Shown here in pieces: positions 8,602 through 15,976 of a stretch of 26,931 bases of DNA. Below the pieces are notes generated by a model that saw only the letters and a list, made by a program, of their open reading frames with translations, was not told the DNA's origin and did no database searches. The DNA comes from an uncultured Mucilaginibacter sp. Its GTDB lineage: Bacteria; Bacteroidota; Bacteroidia; Sphingobacteriales; Sphingobacteriaceae. Numbering within the stretch: position 1 is the first letter of the stretch; each line of letters begins with the position of its first letter. Position numbers and translations under genes: made by a program. Location: NCBI RefSeq assembly GCF_946479965.1, contig NZ_CAMLHX010000055.1, forward strand, positions 1 through 26,931, given 5' to 3'.

Positions 8602-9822
8602 TTATCTTTTATACCAATATGGTGGTCTTACACTAACTCCGCCTTGCAAACGGCAGTCTACACATATAAATTCGCTTGTAGTCGACCAGCCGGTTTGATC
8701 GCCCTTAAGCGGATATTGATCTATTATTATATACTTGGGCTTATCCGGAATAAGCAATTGCGTTTCTATATCACTCCTGCCTATCGGCGTTGTGAAAAGA
8801 AATAAGCGACCCGGCATTAGCGCACCGCAAACATCCCCAGGGTCAAACTGTGGCGACTGGCGCCAATGGGGAACCATTTGATAGGTGGAAAGTGTAAGCC
8901 TTTTTTCTGTCACCGTTCCGGCGCTTATAAAGCCTATAACCACTTCCCCTGGGTTAGTTGTCGATTTGATATTACTAAAAAGCTGTGATGGTTGCGAATC
9001 AAAGATGCTGCCAACCGTTTCGTTATTTTTTTGCAATGCCTGCCAAAAGTCAAAGCCTTCTTTAGTAAGTACTGTTTGTTTAACAAGTATACTGTACCCT
9101 ATCAAAATTTTAAATGAACTTGGCCCTACCGAATTTACAAGTAGGTTCTCTATCCTGTCTCCGGCATTGTTGGCACTTGTACCCAACGCAATATTGGTTG
9201 ACGGGGCGCTTTTCCAGCAGTTGTAAATGTCGTCATCCGGAAAAAGTCGTGGGAGGATTTGATGGTTTTCTATTTTATAATAAGATACTATCGGCGCTGT
9301 ATACTGCCATGTTTCTATATGTTGATATTTGTAGTACCGGCTTTTACCTGAGCCATCATGAGTAGACGCATATATATTAAAATTATCCCGTCTAAAATCA
9401 TACGTAACAGTGTCTATTGGTGGCGATGTTCTGCTTTCTACAAAATCGGATAGGTACTCCTTATTATCCTTTGTACGTATGCGCAACCTGTATTTTTTAG
9501 TCTGATCCAGACCTAAAGATGGCCGACCATAATTACCACTTTTTACAAGCTCAGGCAGCACATAAGTGGCACCAGCATCGCTTTCCACCTGTACAATAGC
9601 TCCCTTTTCGAAAGCAACAACAGCTTTCTTATCCAATTTAAAGGTTCGGCTTAATGTAAATATAGTTGAATCGTTACCCGTATTTATTAAACCCTCTACA
9701 ACAAAATAGTTAGGATTGATGTCATTGACAACGGGCAGATACTTTTCTCTACACGCATGCAGCAGCATAGAGGCTAAAAAGCCTGCTCCAAGTAAAATAA
9801 TATTGCCTTTGCTTATTCTCAT
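8602..9822 (-). CDS. DUF4249 lipoprotein, copy 6 (last in operon)
   Basis: A 406-aa predicted outer-membrane lipoprotein with lipobox LHAC (lipidated Cys24) followed by REKY. Shared DUF4249 blocks are INTGNDSTIFTLSRTFKL (about 47-64), the YRLRIRTKDNKEYLSDF block (about 110-126), the PDDDIYNCW block, the SILVKQTVLTKEGFDFW block, VGSIFDSQPSQLFSNI and VIGFISAGTVTEKR. A long private segment (about 115 aa) comes next, then ICVDCRLQGG and PPYW at the end. It has four cysteines after the lipid Cys: NCW, DVC and the CVDC pair. By its YGRPSL and AFEKGAIV motifs it belongs with copy 1, the distant end of the array, not with its near neighbours. It starts 1 bp after the previous stop. The ligand is unknown; SusD-like substrate capture for the receptor is a guess. 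Confidence 0.9.
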   Translation of the reverse strand: MRISKGNIILLGAGFLASMLLHACREKYLPVVNDINPNYFVVEGLINTGNDSTIFTLSRTFKLDKKAVVAFEKGAIVQVESDAGATYVLPELVKSGNYGRPSLGLDQTKKYRLRIRTKDNKEYLSDFVESRTSPPIDTVTYDFRRDNFNIYASTHDGSGKSRYYKYQHIETWQYTAPIVSYYKIENHQILPRLFPDDDIYNCWKSAPSTNIALGTSANNAGDRIENLLVNSVGPSSFKILIGYSILVKQTVLTKEGFDFWQALQKNNETVGSIFDSQPSQLFSNIKSTTNPGEVVIGFISAGTVTEKRLTLSTYQMVPHWRQSPQFDPGDVCGALMPGRLFLFTTPIGRSDIETQLLIPDKPKYIIIDQYPLKGDQTGWSTTSEFICVDCRLQGGVSVRPPYWYKR

Positions 9823-9823
9823 A

Positions 9824-10972
9824 CTATTTCCAATAAGATGGCCTTTTTGTGGTTCCGCCTAATAGCCTGCAGTCTGCACAATAAAGCAGCGGGGCACGCG
9901 CGGCCTGCAGGGGCGGGAAAACCCAAATAAACGGATCTCCCGGAGCTATAGCATACCCAAGGGACTCTTCACATATCGATTGATCCGGAAGGTTGAACCA
10001 TTCGGAAGGCAAATCCTTAGAATGAATTATAATACGCTTTTGGGTTACCGAGCCTGCGCTTATAAACCCTATCACGGTTTCCGAGGGGTCCTTTGTCGAC
10101 CTGATATTGCCAAATAATAGTGATGGTTGCGCGTCAAAAATGCTTCCCACACTTTCTGTATTTTTTCTAAGACTTTCATAAAACTCAAACCCTTCGCGGG
10201 TAAGAACTGTTTGTTTAACCAATAAACTGTATGCAGTATTCAATTTTTGCGACCTTCCGGGTACTGAAATAATTGGTCTGTCAGCTAACCGGTCCTCTGA
10301 AAGATTGTTTGTAGTAGCCAACAAAATATTGCCGGATGTTAAAGTACGCCAGCAAGTAGTAATATCATCTTCCGGAAATATCCTGTCAACTCTCACTCCA
10401 TTTACAATTTTAAGATATGACTTAAAATAGGCGTTGTACTCCCATGTCTCTTCATAACTATGTTGGTAATAAATACTTTTTCCGGATGGATCGTAAGTAT
10501 CAACATAAAAATGGACACTGGTGTCTCTGATTTCGTGTCTCAAATCAAATTGCGGCGACAACTTGCTTCCAACAAAATCAGAAAGGTATTCCCTGTTATC
10601 CTTTGTACGGATCCTTAGCCTGTACTTTTTTGTTTGATCGGCAATAAACGGTGGCCGGCCGTATCTGCCTGCTTTTTTTAATTCCTGTAATACATAGGTT
10701 TCACCCGCGTCGCTTTCAACCTGCACTATAGCGCCCTTTTCAGGTGCCTCAATGGGTTTATTGTTCAATTTAAATGTGCGGCTCAAATTATATATGGTAG
10801 AGTCTCCACCGGTATTGATTAAACCTTCAACAACCAAATAGTTAATGTTAAAATCCTTAATTTCTGGCACATACTTTTCCTTACAGCTATAAAGCAGCAT
10901 GCAGATCAGCACCAGCAAAGCTGCGCCGGCTTTTAGTTTTACATGTGCTTTATTATCTGCTTTAACTTTCAT
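9824..10972 (-). CDS. DUF4249 lipoprotein, copy 5
   Basis: 382 aa, the shortest intact copy. Signal peptide with lipobox LYSC (Cys30) followed by KEKY. It has the shared DUF4249 blocks, including INTGGDSTIYNLSRTFKL, YRLRIRTKDNREYLSDF, PEDDITTCW, LLVKQTVLTREGFEFY and VGSIFDAQPSLLFGNI. The variable segment after VTQKRI is short (about 70 aa, with SICEES), then YCADCRLLGG and PSYW. The four mature cysteines match the other copies. The middle part is the most divergent of the six (VGSKLSPQFDL, HFYVDTYDPSG). It lies 1 bp before copy 6 and 7 bp after copy 4 in the same operon. Confidence 0.9.
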   Translation of the reverse strand: MKVKADNKAHVKLKAGAALLVLICMLLYSCKEKYVPEIKDFNINYLVVEGLINTGGDSTIYNLSRTFKLNNKPIEAPEKGAIVQVESDAGETYVLQELKKAGRYGRPPFIADQTKKYRLRIRTKDNREYLSDFVGSKLSPQFDLRHEIRDTSVHFYVDTYDPSGKSIYYQHSYEETWEYNAYFKSYLKIVNGVRVDRIFPEDDITTCWRTLTSGNILLATTNNLSEDRLADRPIISVPGRSQKLNTAYSLLVKQTVLTREGFEFYESLRKNTESVGSIFDAQPSLLFGNIRSTKDPSETVIGFISAGSVTQKRIIIHSKDLPSEWFNLPDQSICEESLGYAIAPGDPFIWVFPPLQAARAPLLYCADCRLLGGTTKRPSYWK

Positions 10973-10979
10973 TTCGTTA

Positions 10980-12176
10980 TTATCTTATCCAATAAGACGG
11001 CATTTTAGTGGTGCCCCCTTGCAAACGGCAATCTACGCACTCATAAACTTTTGTAGCTAAAAGTGTATCAGGATGAACATTAGGATGCATCCAGTCAATT
11101 GGTATATATTCTGTTTGAGTTGGGTCAAGCAATAAAGCCTTTACCTTAGGTTCTGGTATTGAATCTGTATGCTTTACGCAATACGGGTCCGGAACCGGCC
11201 CAATAAAATCAAATGGAAATTGATTAGCTACCAGCAATATGCGTTTTTCTGTTCTTGTACCGGCGCTGATAAACCCTATAACCACTTCGGTAGGATTTGA
11301 GGTACATTTAATATTGCCAACCAGCAATGATGGTTGAGAATCGAATATACTTCCAACTTTTTCTGTATTCTTATTTAGCGTTTCATAAAATTCAAAACCA
11401 GCTTTGGTTAGCACCGTTTGCTTTACTAAAACGCTGTACTCAATTCTCACTCTTTGCGAACCCGGAAGTATGTCTATTATTAAATTATCGGCTAAACGAT
11501 CCTCGGCCAGGGTAGCTGTGGTAGCTATGGGCAGTTTTGTAGATACTGCTTCATGGTAACAGTCGTATATGTCGTCCTTTGGATAAATTCTGTCTTTCAA
11601 AAGGTGGTTCTCAACTTTAAAAATCGAATGTTGCGGGGCTCTGTATTGCCACGTTTCTATATAGGTGTAACTATAATAGCGGCTTTTGCCTGTTGGGTCA
11701 TTGGTGTTGGAATATATGTTTAAGTTACCATGTCTAAAATCGTATGTTAACTCAACCGGCGGCGATACTTTGCTTTCTACAAAGTCAGATAAATACTCCT
11801 TATTATCCTTAGTACGTATTCGCAATCTGTATTTTTTTGTTTGATCAAGATTAAGCGGGGGCACAGCGTAGGTACCAGGCTTTGCCGCTAACTCAGGCAA
11901 TATATAACTAGCCCCAGCGTCACTTTCAATAGCAACAATAGCCGCTCTTTCAACGGCCATTACAGCTTTGCTTTCCAATTTAAAGGTGCGGCTAAGTTTA
12001 AAAATGGTTGAATCGGTGCCGGTGTTAATAAAGCCGTCAACTACAAGGTAATTAGGGTTAACATCTTTAATTTGTGGCACATATTTTTCTTTGCAGGCAT
12101 ACACGCAAAAAATTAAAAGCAAAGCTGCGCCAACTTTAAATTTTCCAAGTGTTCTATAATCAGCGTTTACTATCAT
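10980..12176 (-). CDS. DUF4249 lipoprotein, copy 4
   Basis: 398 aa, with a signal peptide, lipobox VYAC (Cys28) and KEKY. It is close to copy 3 over almost the whole length: the sequences share KDVNPNYLVVDGFINTG, AVERAAIVAIESDAG, NLNIYSNTND and the ANQFPFDFIGPVPDPYCVKH block within the otherwise variable C-terminal segment. The pair therefore looks like a recent duplication. It ends ECVDCRLQGGTTKMPSYWIR, identical to copy 3. Like copies 2 and 3 it has an extra cysteine in NIKCTSNP, giving five after the lipid Cys. The start is an ATG ten bases after the stop of copy 3. The family role is unknown; a surface ligand-binding partner of the receptor is plausible. Confidence 0.9.
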   Translation of the reverse strand: MIVNADYRTLGKFKVGAALLLIFCVYACKEKYVPQIKDVNPNYLVVDGFINTGTDSTIFKLSRTFKLESKAVMAVERAAIVAIESDAGASYILPELAAKPGTYAVPPLNLDQTKKYRLRIRTKDNKEYLSDFVESKVSPPVELTYDFRHGNLNIYSNTNDPTGKSRYYSYTYIETWQYRAPQHSIFKVENHLLKDRIYPKDDIYDCYHEAVSTKLPIATTATLAEDRLADNLIIDILPGSQRVRIEYSVLVKQTVLTKAGFEFYETLNKNTEKVGSIFDSQPSLLVGNIKCTSNPTEVVIGFISAGTRTEKRILLVANQFPFDFIGPVPDPYCVKHTDSIPEPKVKALLLDPTQTEYIPIDWMHPNVHPDTLLATKVYECVDCRLQGGTTKMPSYWIR

Positions 12177-12186
12177 TTTTTTTCTA

Positions 12187-13377
12187 TCAACGTATCCAAT
12201 AAGATGGCATTTTAGTTGTTCCTCCCTGTAAACGGCAGTCTACGCACTCATGAATCTTAGTAGCTAAAAGAGTGTCAACCGTAAGGTTAAAATCAATCGG
12301 AATTAGGTCAGTTGTAGTCGGGTCCAATAACACCGGTTTAATTTTACCAGTTGTTAGCGAATCTGTATGCTTTACGCAATAAGGATCAGGAACCGGCCCA
12401 ATAAAATCAAAAGGAAACTGATTAGCTACCAGCAATATACGCTTTTCAGTTGTAGTACCGGCGCTTATAAACCCTATCACAACCTCGGCCGGATTGGTTG
12501 TGCACCTAATATTGCCGGATAGCAGCGATGGCTGCGAATCAAAAATACTGCCTACTCTTTCGGTGTTTTTTGCGAGTGTTTCAAGAAATTCGAAACCGGC
12601 TTTTGTAAGTACGCTTTGTTTAACCAACACACTATATTCGATCCTTACTTTTTGAGAACTCGGAAGAATATCTACAATCAGGTTATCAGCTAAACGGTCC
12701 TCGGCAAGTGTAGTGGTTGTAGCAATGTTGACTTTGCTGGAAGTTGATTGGTGATAACAATCATATATATCATCCTCGGGATAACGCCTTTGTACAAGTT
12801 TGTGATTCTCAACTTTATAAATGGAATGCTGAGGTGCCCGATATTGCCAGGTTTCTGTATAAGTATAATTATAATAGCGACTTTTGCCTGTAGCATCATT
12901 CGTGTTTGAGTATATGTTTAAGTTACCGTGCCTGAAATCATGTGTTAACGTAACCGGCGGCGATACTTTGCTTTCTACAAAATCAGATAAATATTCTCTG
13001 TTGTCTTTAGTGCGTATTCTTAATCTATATTTTTTTGATTGGTCAAGGTTCAAAGGCGGTACCGCATAAACTCCTGGCTTTGCAGGCAACTCATATAGTA
13101 AGTAGCTTCCCCCTGCGTCACTTTCAATAGCAACAATAGCCGCTCTTTCAACGGCCATTACCGCCTTGCTTTCCAGTTTAAAGGTGCGGCTAAGCCTAAA
13201 TATAGTTGAATCTGCACCGGTGTTAATAAAGCCGTCAACCACCAGGTAATTAGGGTTAACATCTTTAATTTGTGGCACATATTTTTCTTTGCAGGCATAA
13301 ATAAATACGCATAGCGTCAGAGCAAACACAAGGCCAGTTTTAACGTTTTTGCTATATTTAACTTTATTCATGTCCAT
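12187..13377 (-). CDS. DUF4249 lipoprotein, copy 3
   Basis: 396 aa from the ATG at 13377. A longer frame begins at a TTG inside the end of copy 2 and is unlikely, because the ATG lies 2 bp after that stop and is followed directly by a good lipoprotein signal. Lipobox IYAC (Cys29), then KEKY. It is near-identical to copy 4 in blocks and C-terminus, with scattered substitutions (for example PEDDIYDCYHQSTSSKVNIATT against PKDDIYDCYHEAVSTKLPIATT). It differs most in the segment before ECVDC. Five cysteines follow the lipid Cys. It belongs to the subgroup (copies 2, 3 and 4) marked by GTYAVP/GVYAVP and NLNIYSNT. Confidence 0.9.
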   Translation of the reverse strand: MDMNKVKYSKNVKTGLVFALTLCVFIYACKEKYVPQIKDVNPNYLVVDGFINTGADSTIFRLSRTFKLESKAVMAVERAAIVAIESDAGGSYLLYELPAKPGVYAVPPLNLDQSKKYRLRIRTKDNREYLSDFVESKVSPPVTLTHDFRHGNLNIYSNTNDATGKSRYYNYTYTETWQYRAPQHSIYKVENHKLVQRRYPEDDIYDCYHQSTSSKVNIATTTTLAEDRLADNLIVDILPSSQKVRIEYSVLVKQSVLTKAGFEFLETLAKNTERVGSIFDSQPSLLSGNIRCTTNPAEVVIGFISAGTTTEKRILLVANQFPFDFIGPVPDPYCVKHTDSLTTGKIKPVLLDPTTTDLIPIDFNLTVDTLLATKIHECVDCRLQGGTTKMPSYWIR

Positions 13378-13379
13378 CG

Positions 13380-14567
13380 TTAATATATCCAATAAGGTGG
13401 TACTATGTTAGTCCCCCCTTGTAGTCTACAGTCGGCACATTCTCGAAACTTAGTAGCAGTAATGGCAGCCGGGAGCGGCAGCCATGGGTCGCGATGGGTT
13501 TGCAAGGGTATGTACTCTGTTTGTACAGGATCAAACAATAAAGCCTTATGCTGAGATATCTGCAGCGTATCCATATTAGCAATACAATAGCGATCAGGAA
13601 GCGGCCCTACAAAATCAAACGGAAAACTATTGGCTACCAGCAGTATACGCTTTTCTGTTACAGTACCTGCACTTATAAAACCGATAACAATATCGGCAGG
13701 ATTGGTAGTACATTTAATGTTACCAAATAGCTGCGACGGCTGCGCATCAAATATGCTCCCCACCTGCTCTGTATTTTTTTTTAATGTTTCAAAAAAATCA
13801 AAACCGGCCCTTGTAAGTACGGTTTGCTTAACCAGCACGCTGTATTCAATTTTTACTTTTTGCGAACTTGGAAGGATATCCACAATTAAATTATCAGCCA
13901 ATTTATCTTCGGCAAGAGTAGATGTTGTAGCTATAGTAACTTTGCTGGATGGTACATGATGATAGCAGTTATAAATATCGTCCTGCGGATAAGTTCTATA
14001 TTTTAACTCTTTGTTTACAATTTTTATTGCCGATTCCTGTGGCGCCCGATATTGCCAGGTCTCTACGTAAGTATAATTATAATAGCGACTTTTTCCGCCG
14101 GCGTCATAAGTATTAGAATATATATTCAAATTACCGTGCCTAAAGTCGTGAGTAAGTTCAACCGGTGGCGATATTTTGCTTTCTACAAAATCAGACAAAT
14201 ACTCTTTATTATCCTTTGTGCGCACACGTAATCTGTATTTTTTAGATTGATCCAGATTTAATGCCGGCACAGCATATGTGCCCGGTTTTGATGGCAACTC
14301 CGGCAATTTAAAGCTCAATCCGGCATCGCTTTCAACAGTAATAATGGCAGCCCTTTCTGGCGCCACAACTGCTTTGCTTTCCAGTTTAAAGGTTCGGCTA
14401 ACCTTAAATATTGTTGAATCTCCTCCTGTATTTATAAAGCCATCTATAACAAGATAGTTAGGATTAATGTCATCCGTTTTTGGCAGATACTGTTCCTTAC
14501 ACCCAGTAAGCAGCATAAAGCCTAAAGAAGCCATCGCTGTTACACCAAAAGTATATCTGCTTATCAT
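13380..14567 (-). CDS. DUF4249 lipoprotein, copy 2
   Basis: 395 aa from the ATG at 14567. An upstream TTG at 14582 would overlap copy 1, whereas the ATG follows AGGAG closely and gives a compact signal peptide. Lipobox LTGC (Cys23) followed by KEQY. Shared blocks are INTGGDSTIFKVSRTFKL, YRLRVRTKDNKEYLSDF, PQDDIYNCYHH, SVLVKQTVLTRAGFDFF and VGSIFDAQPSQLFGNI. The variable segment keeps ANSFPFDFVGPLPDRYC, as in copies 3 and 4, but then diverges (QTHRDPWLPLPAAITATKF) before ECADCRLQGG and PPYW. Five cysteines follow the lipid Cys. It is intermediate between copies 3/4 and the outer copies, and starts 5 bp after the stop of copy 1. Confidence 0.9.
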   Translation of the reverse strand: MISRYTFGVTAMASLGFMLLTGCKEQYLPKTDDINPNYLVIDGFINTGGDSTIFKVSRTFKLESKAVVAPERAAIITVESDAGLSFKLPELPSKPGTYAVPALNLDQSKKYRLRVRTKDNKEYLSDFVESKISPPVELTHDFRHGNLNIYSNTYDAGGKSRYYNYTYVETWQYRAPQESAIKIVNKELKYRTYPQDDIYNCYHHVPSSKVTIATTSTLAEDKLADNLIVDILPSSQKVKIEYSVLVKQTVLTRAGFDFFETLKKNTEQVGSIFDAQPSQLFGNIKCTTNPADIVIGFISAGTVTEKRILLVANSFPFDFVGPLPDRYCIANMDTLQISQHKALLFDPVQTEYIPLQTHRDPWLPLPAAITATKFRECADCRLQGGTNIVPPYWIY

Positions 14568-14572
14568 CACTC

Positions 14573-15754
14573 CTATCTCCAATAAGACGGCCTTTTATTT
14601 GTTCCACCCTGCGTGCGGCAGTCTACGCAATTTAAATATAAGAAGTCTACTGCTGAGTAACCCACAAGAACCCCTTGAATCCAAACCTCATCAATTGGTG
14701 TAAAACGTGTAGTGGGTCCAAGCAAATTATTGTTTACCGCCGCCCCTAAAAACAAAGTTTTAACAGATTTAATACAAGTAGAATCAATCGGGTTTGGGAT
14801 AAACCATTGCAATGGCAATTCGGCCGGTATAACAGTTAAGCGCTTTTCTGTAACGGTGCCGGCGCTCACAAATCCTATCACTATTTCTGAAGGATCTGTA
14901 GTCGACCTGATATTACCAAAAAGTTGCGATGGTTGCGGATCAAAAATGCTACCAACATCTTCTGTGTTGTTTTTCATTGTCTCCCAAAATTCAAAACCCG
15001 CCTTTGTCAACACGTTCAGCTTAACTAATATACTGTACTCAAAGTCTATTTTTGACGATGATGCCGAAATAAAATTGACACGTGTATCTGTTAACCGGTC
15101 TTGATTAAGATTTTCTGTAGAACCCAATACAATATTGCTAGAGGGCACATTCTGCCAACAAGTAAATATAAAGTCTTCCGGATTTCTACGTAAAAGTTGA
15201 CGATTTTCAACTTTAAAATATGATAGGAGTTCAGCTCTATACTCCCAGGTTTCGATATAACTATAATGGTAATACTTGCTTTTGCCAGAAGGATCATGCG
15301 TATCAGCATAAATATTTAAGCCGTTATTTTTAAAGTCAAACTTAAGCGCGTCAATTGGTGGCGCGGTCCTGCTTTCTACAAAATCCGAGAGGTATTCGCG
15401 GTTATCCTTCGTACGTATTCGCAACCTGTGCTTTTTAGTTGGGTCAAGATTTAAAGATGGCCGCCCATAACTCCCGGCCTTTACCAATTCCGGCAATACG
15501 TATGTGGTACCGGTTTCACTTTCCACATTTACTATAGCACCTTTCTCAAATGCAACAACCGCCTTGTTATCTAACTTAAATGTACGGCTTAAGATAAATA
15601 TTGTAGAATCAGCGCCGGTATTTATAATTCCTTCAACTACAAGGTATTTAACATTATTGTCCTTAATTTCCGGCCTATATTTTTCTTTGCAGCCATACCA
15701 ACCAATTAAAGTTAAAATGGTAGCTACAGCTAAAGTTAACTTGTATCTATTCAT
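14573..15754 (-). CDS. DUF4249 lipoprotein, copy 1 (first intact copy)
   Basis: 393 aa. Short signal peptide, lipobox WYGC (Cys22), then KEKY. Blocks are INTGADSTIFILSRTFKL, HRLRIRTKDNREYLSDF, PEDFIFTCWQN, SILVKLNVLTKAGFEFW and VGSIFDPQPSQLFGNI. The variable segment is about 90 aa with DSTCIKS, then NCVDCRTQGG and PSYW. It has four cysteines after the lipid Cys. The ATG overlaps the end of the broken copy by 8 bp, which suggests translational coupling inherited from when that copy was intact. It resembles copy 6 at the far end of the array (AFEKGAIV, YVLPELVKAG, YGRPSL). Confidence 0.9.
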   Translation of the reverse strand: MNRYKLTLAVATILTLIGWYGCKEKYRPEIKDNNVKYLVVEGIINTGADSTIFILSRTFKLDNKAVVAFEKGAIVNVESETGTTYVLPELVKAGSYGRPSLNLDPTKKHRLRIRTKDNREYLSDFVESRTAPPIDALKFDFKNNGLNIYADTHDPSGKSKYYHYSYIETWEYRAELLSYFKVENRQLLRRNPEDFIFTCWQNVPSSNIVLGSTENLNQDRLTDTRVNFISASSSKIDFEYSILVKLNVLTKAGFEFWETMKNNTEDVGSIFDPQPSQLFGNIRSTTDPSEIVIGFVSAGTVTEKRLTVIPAELPLQWFIPNPIDSTCIKSVKTLFLGAAVNNNLLGPTTRFTPIDEVWIQGVLVGYSAVDFLYLNCVDCRTQGGTNKRPSYWR

Positions 15755-15974
15755 TTTGATATTGTTTATTAAATGGACAGTCGGTTATTAGTTCCGCCCT
15801 ACTGCATTTAGTATCAGCACTTATATTTATAAAAACATCTTCAACAGTATTATTCAGATTACCCTTTTTAATTTTCGGCACATATTGCTCCCGGCATTGA
15901 TATAGCATTTTACAAACCATTAAGACTAATGGTGCGCGCAATGTTATAGTTCTGTACGGTTGTACCGGGTTCAT
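15747..15974 (-). pseudogene. Broken DUF4249 copy (internal deletion)
   Basis: A 75-codon frame begins 2 bp after the receptor stop. It reads as the start of a DUF4249 lipoprotein: a hydrophobic segment, MLYQC (Cys27), REQYVPKI, then VEDVFINISADT aligned with VEGIINTGADST of copy 1. The homology then breaks. In another frame the following bases read MQ-stop-GGTNNR, matching the C-terminal QGGTNKR of intact copies. Both ends of an ancestral gene survive and about 320 codons between them are gone, with a frame change at the junction. The short product would be a lipidated stub, if made. It sits in the first lipoprotein position after the receptor. Confidence 0.8.
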
Positions 15975-15976
15975 CT

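Noticed and set aside
13630..13959. Plus-strand frames of about 80-130 aa recurring at equivalent places in each DUF4249 gene (8885, 13630, 14712).
   Set aside because: They recur because the paralogues are homologous and are antisense to the conserved VGSIFD...VIGF block; composition is not protein-like.
8602..15974. Phase-variable inversion of DUF4249 genes or promoters.
   Set aside because: All copies have the same orientation, no invertase gene is present and I saw no inverted repeats flanking a promoter within the array.
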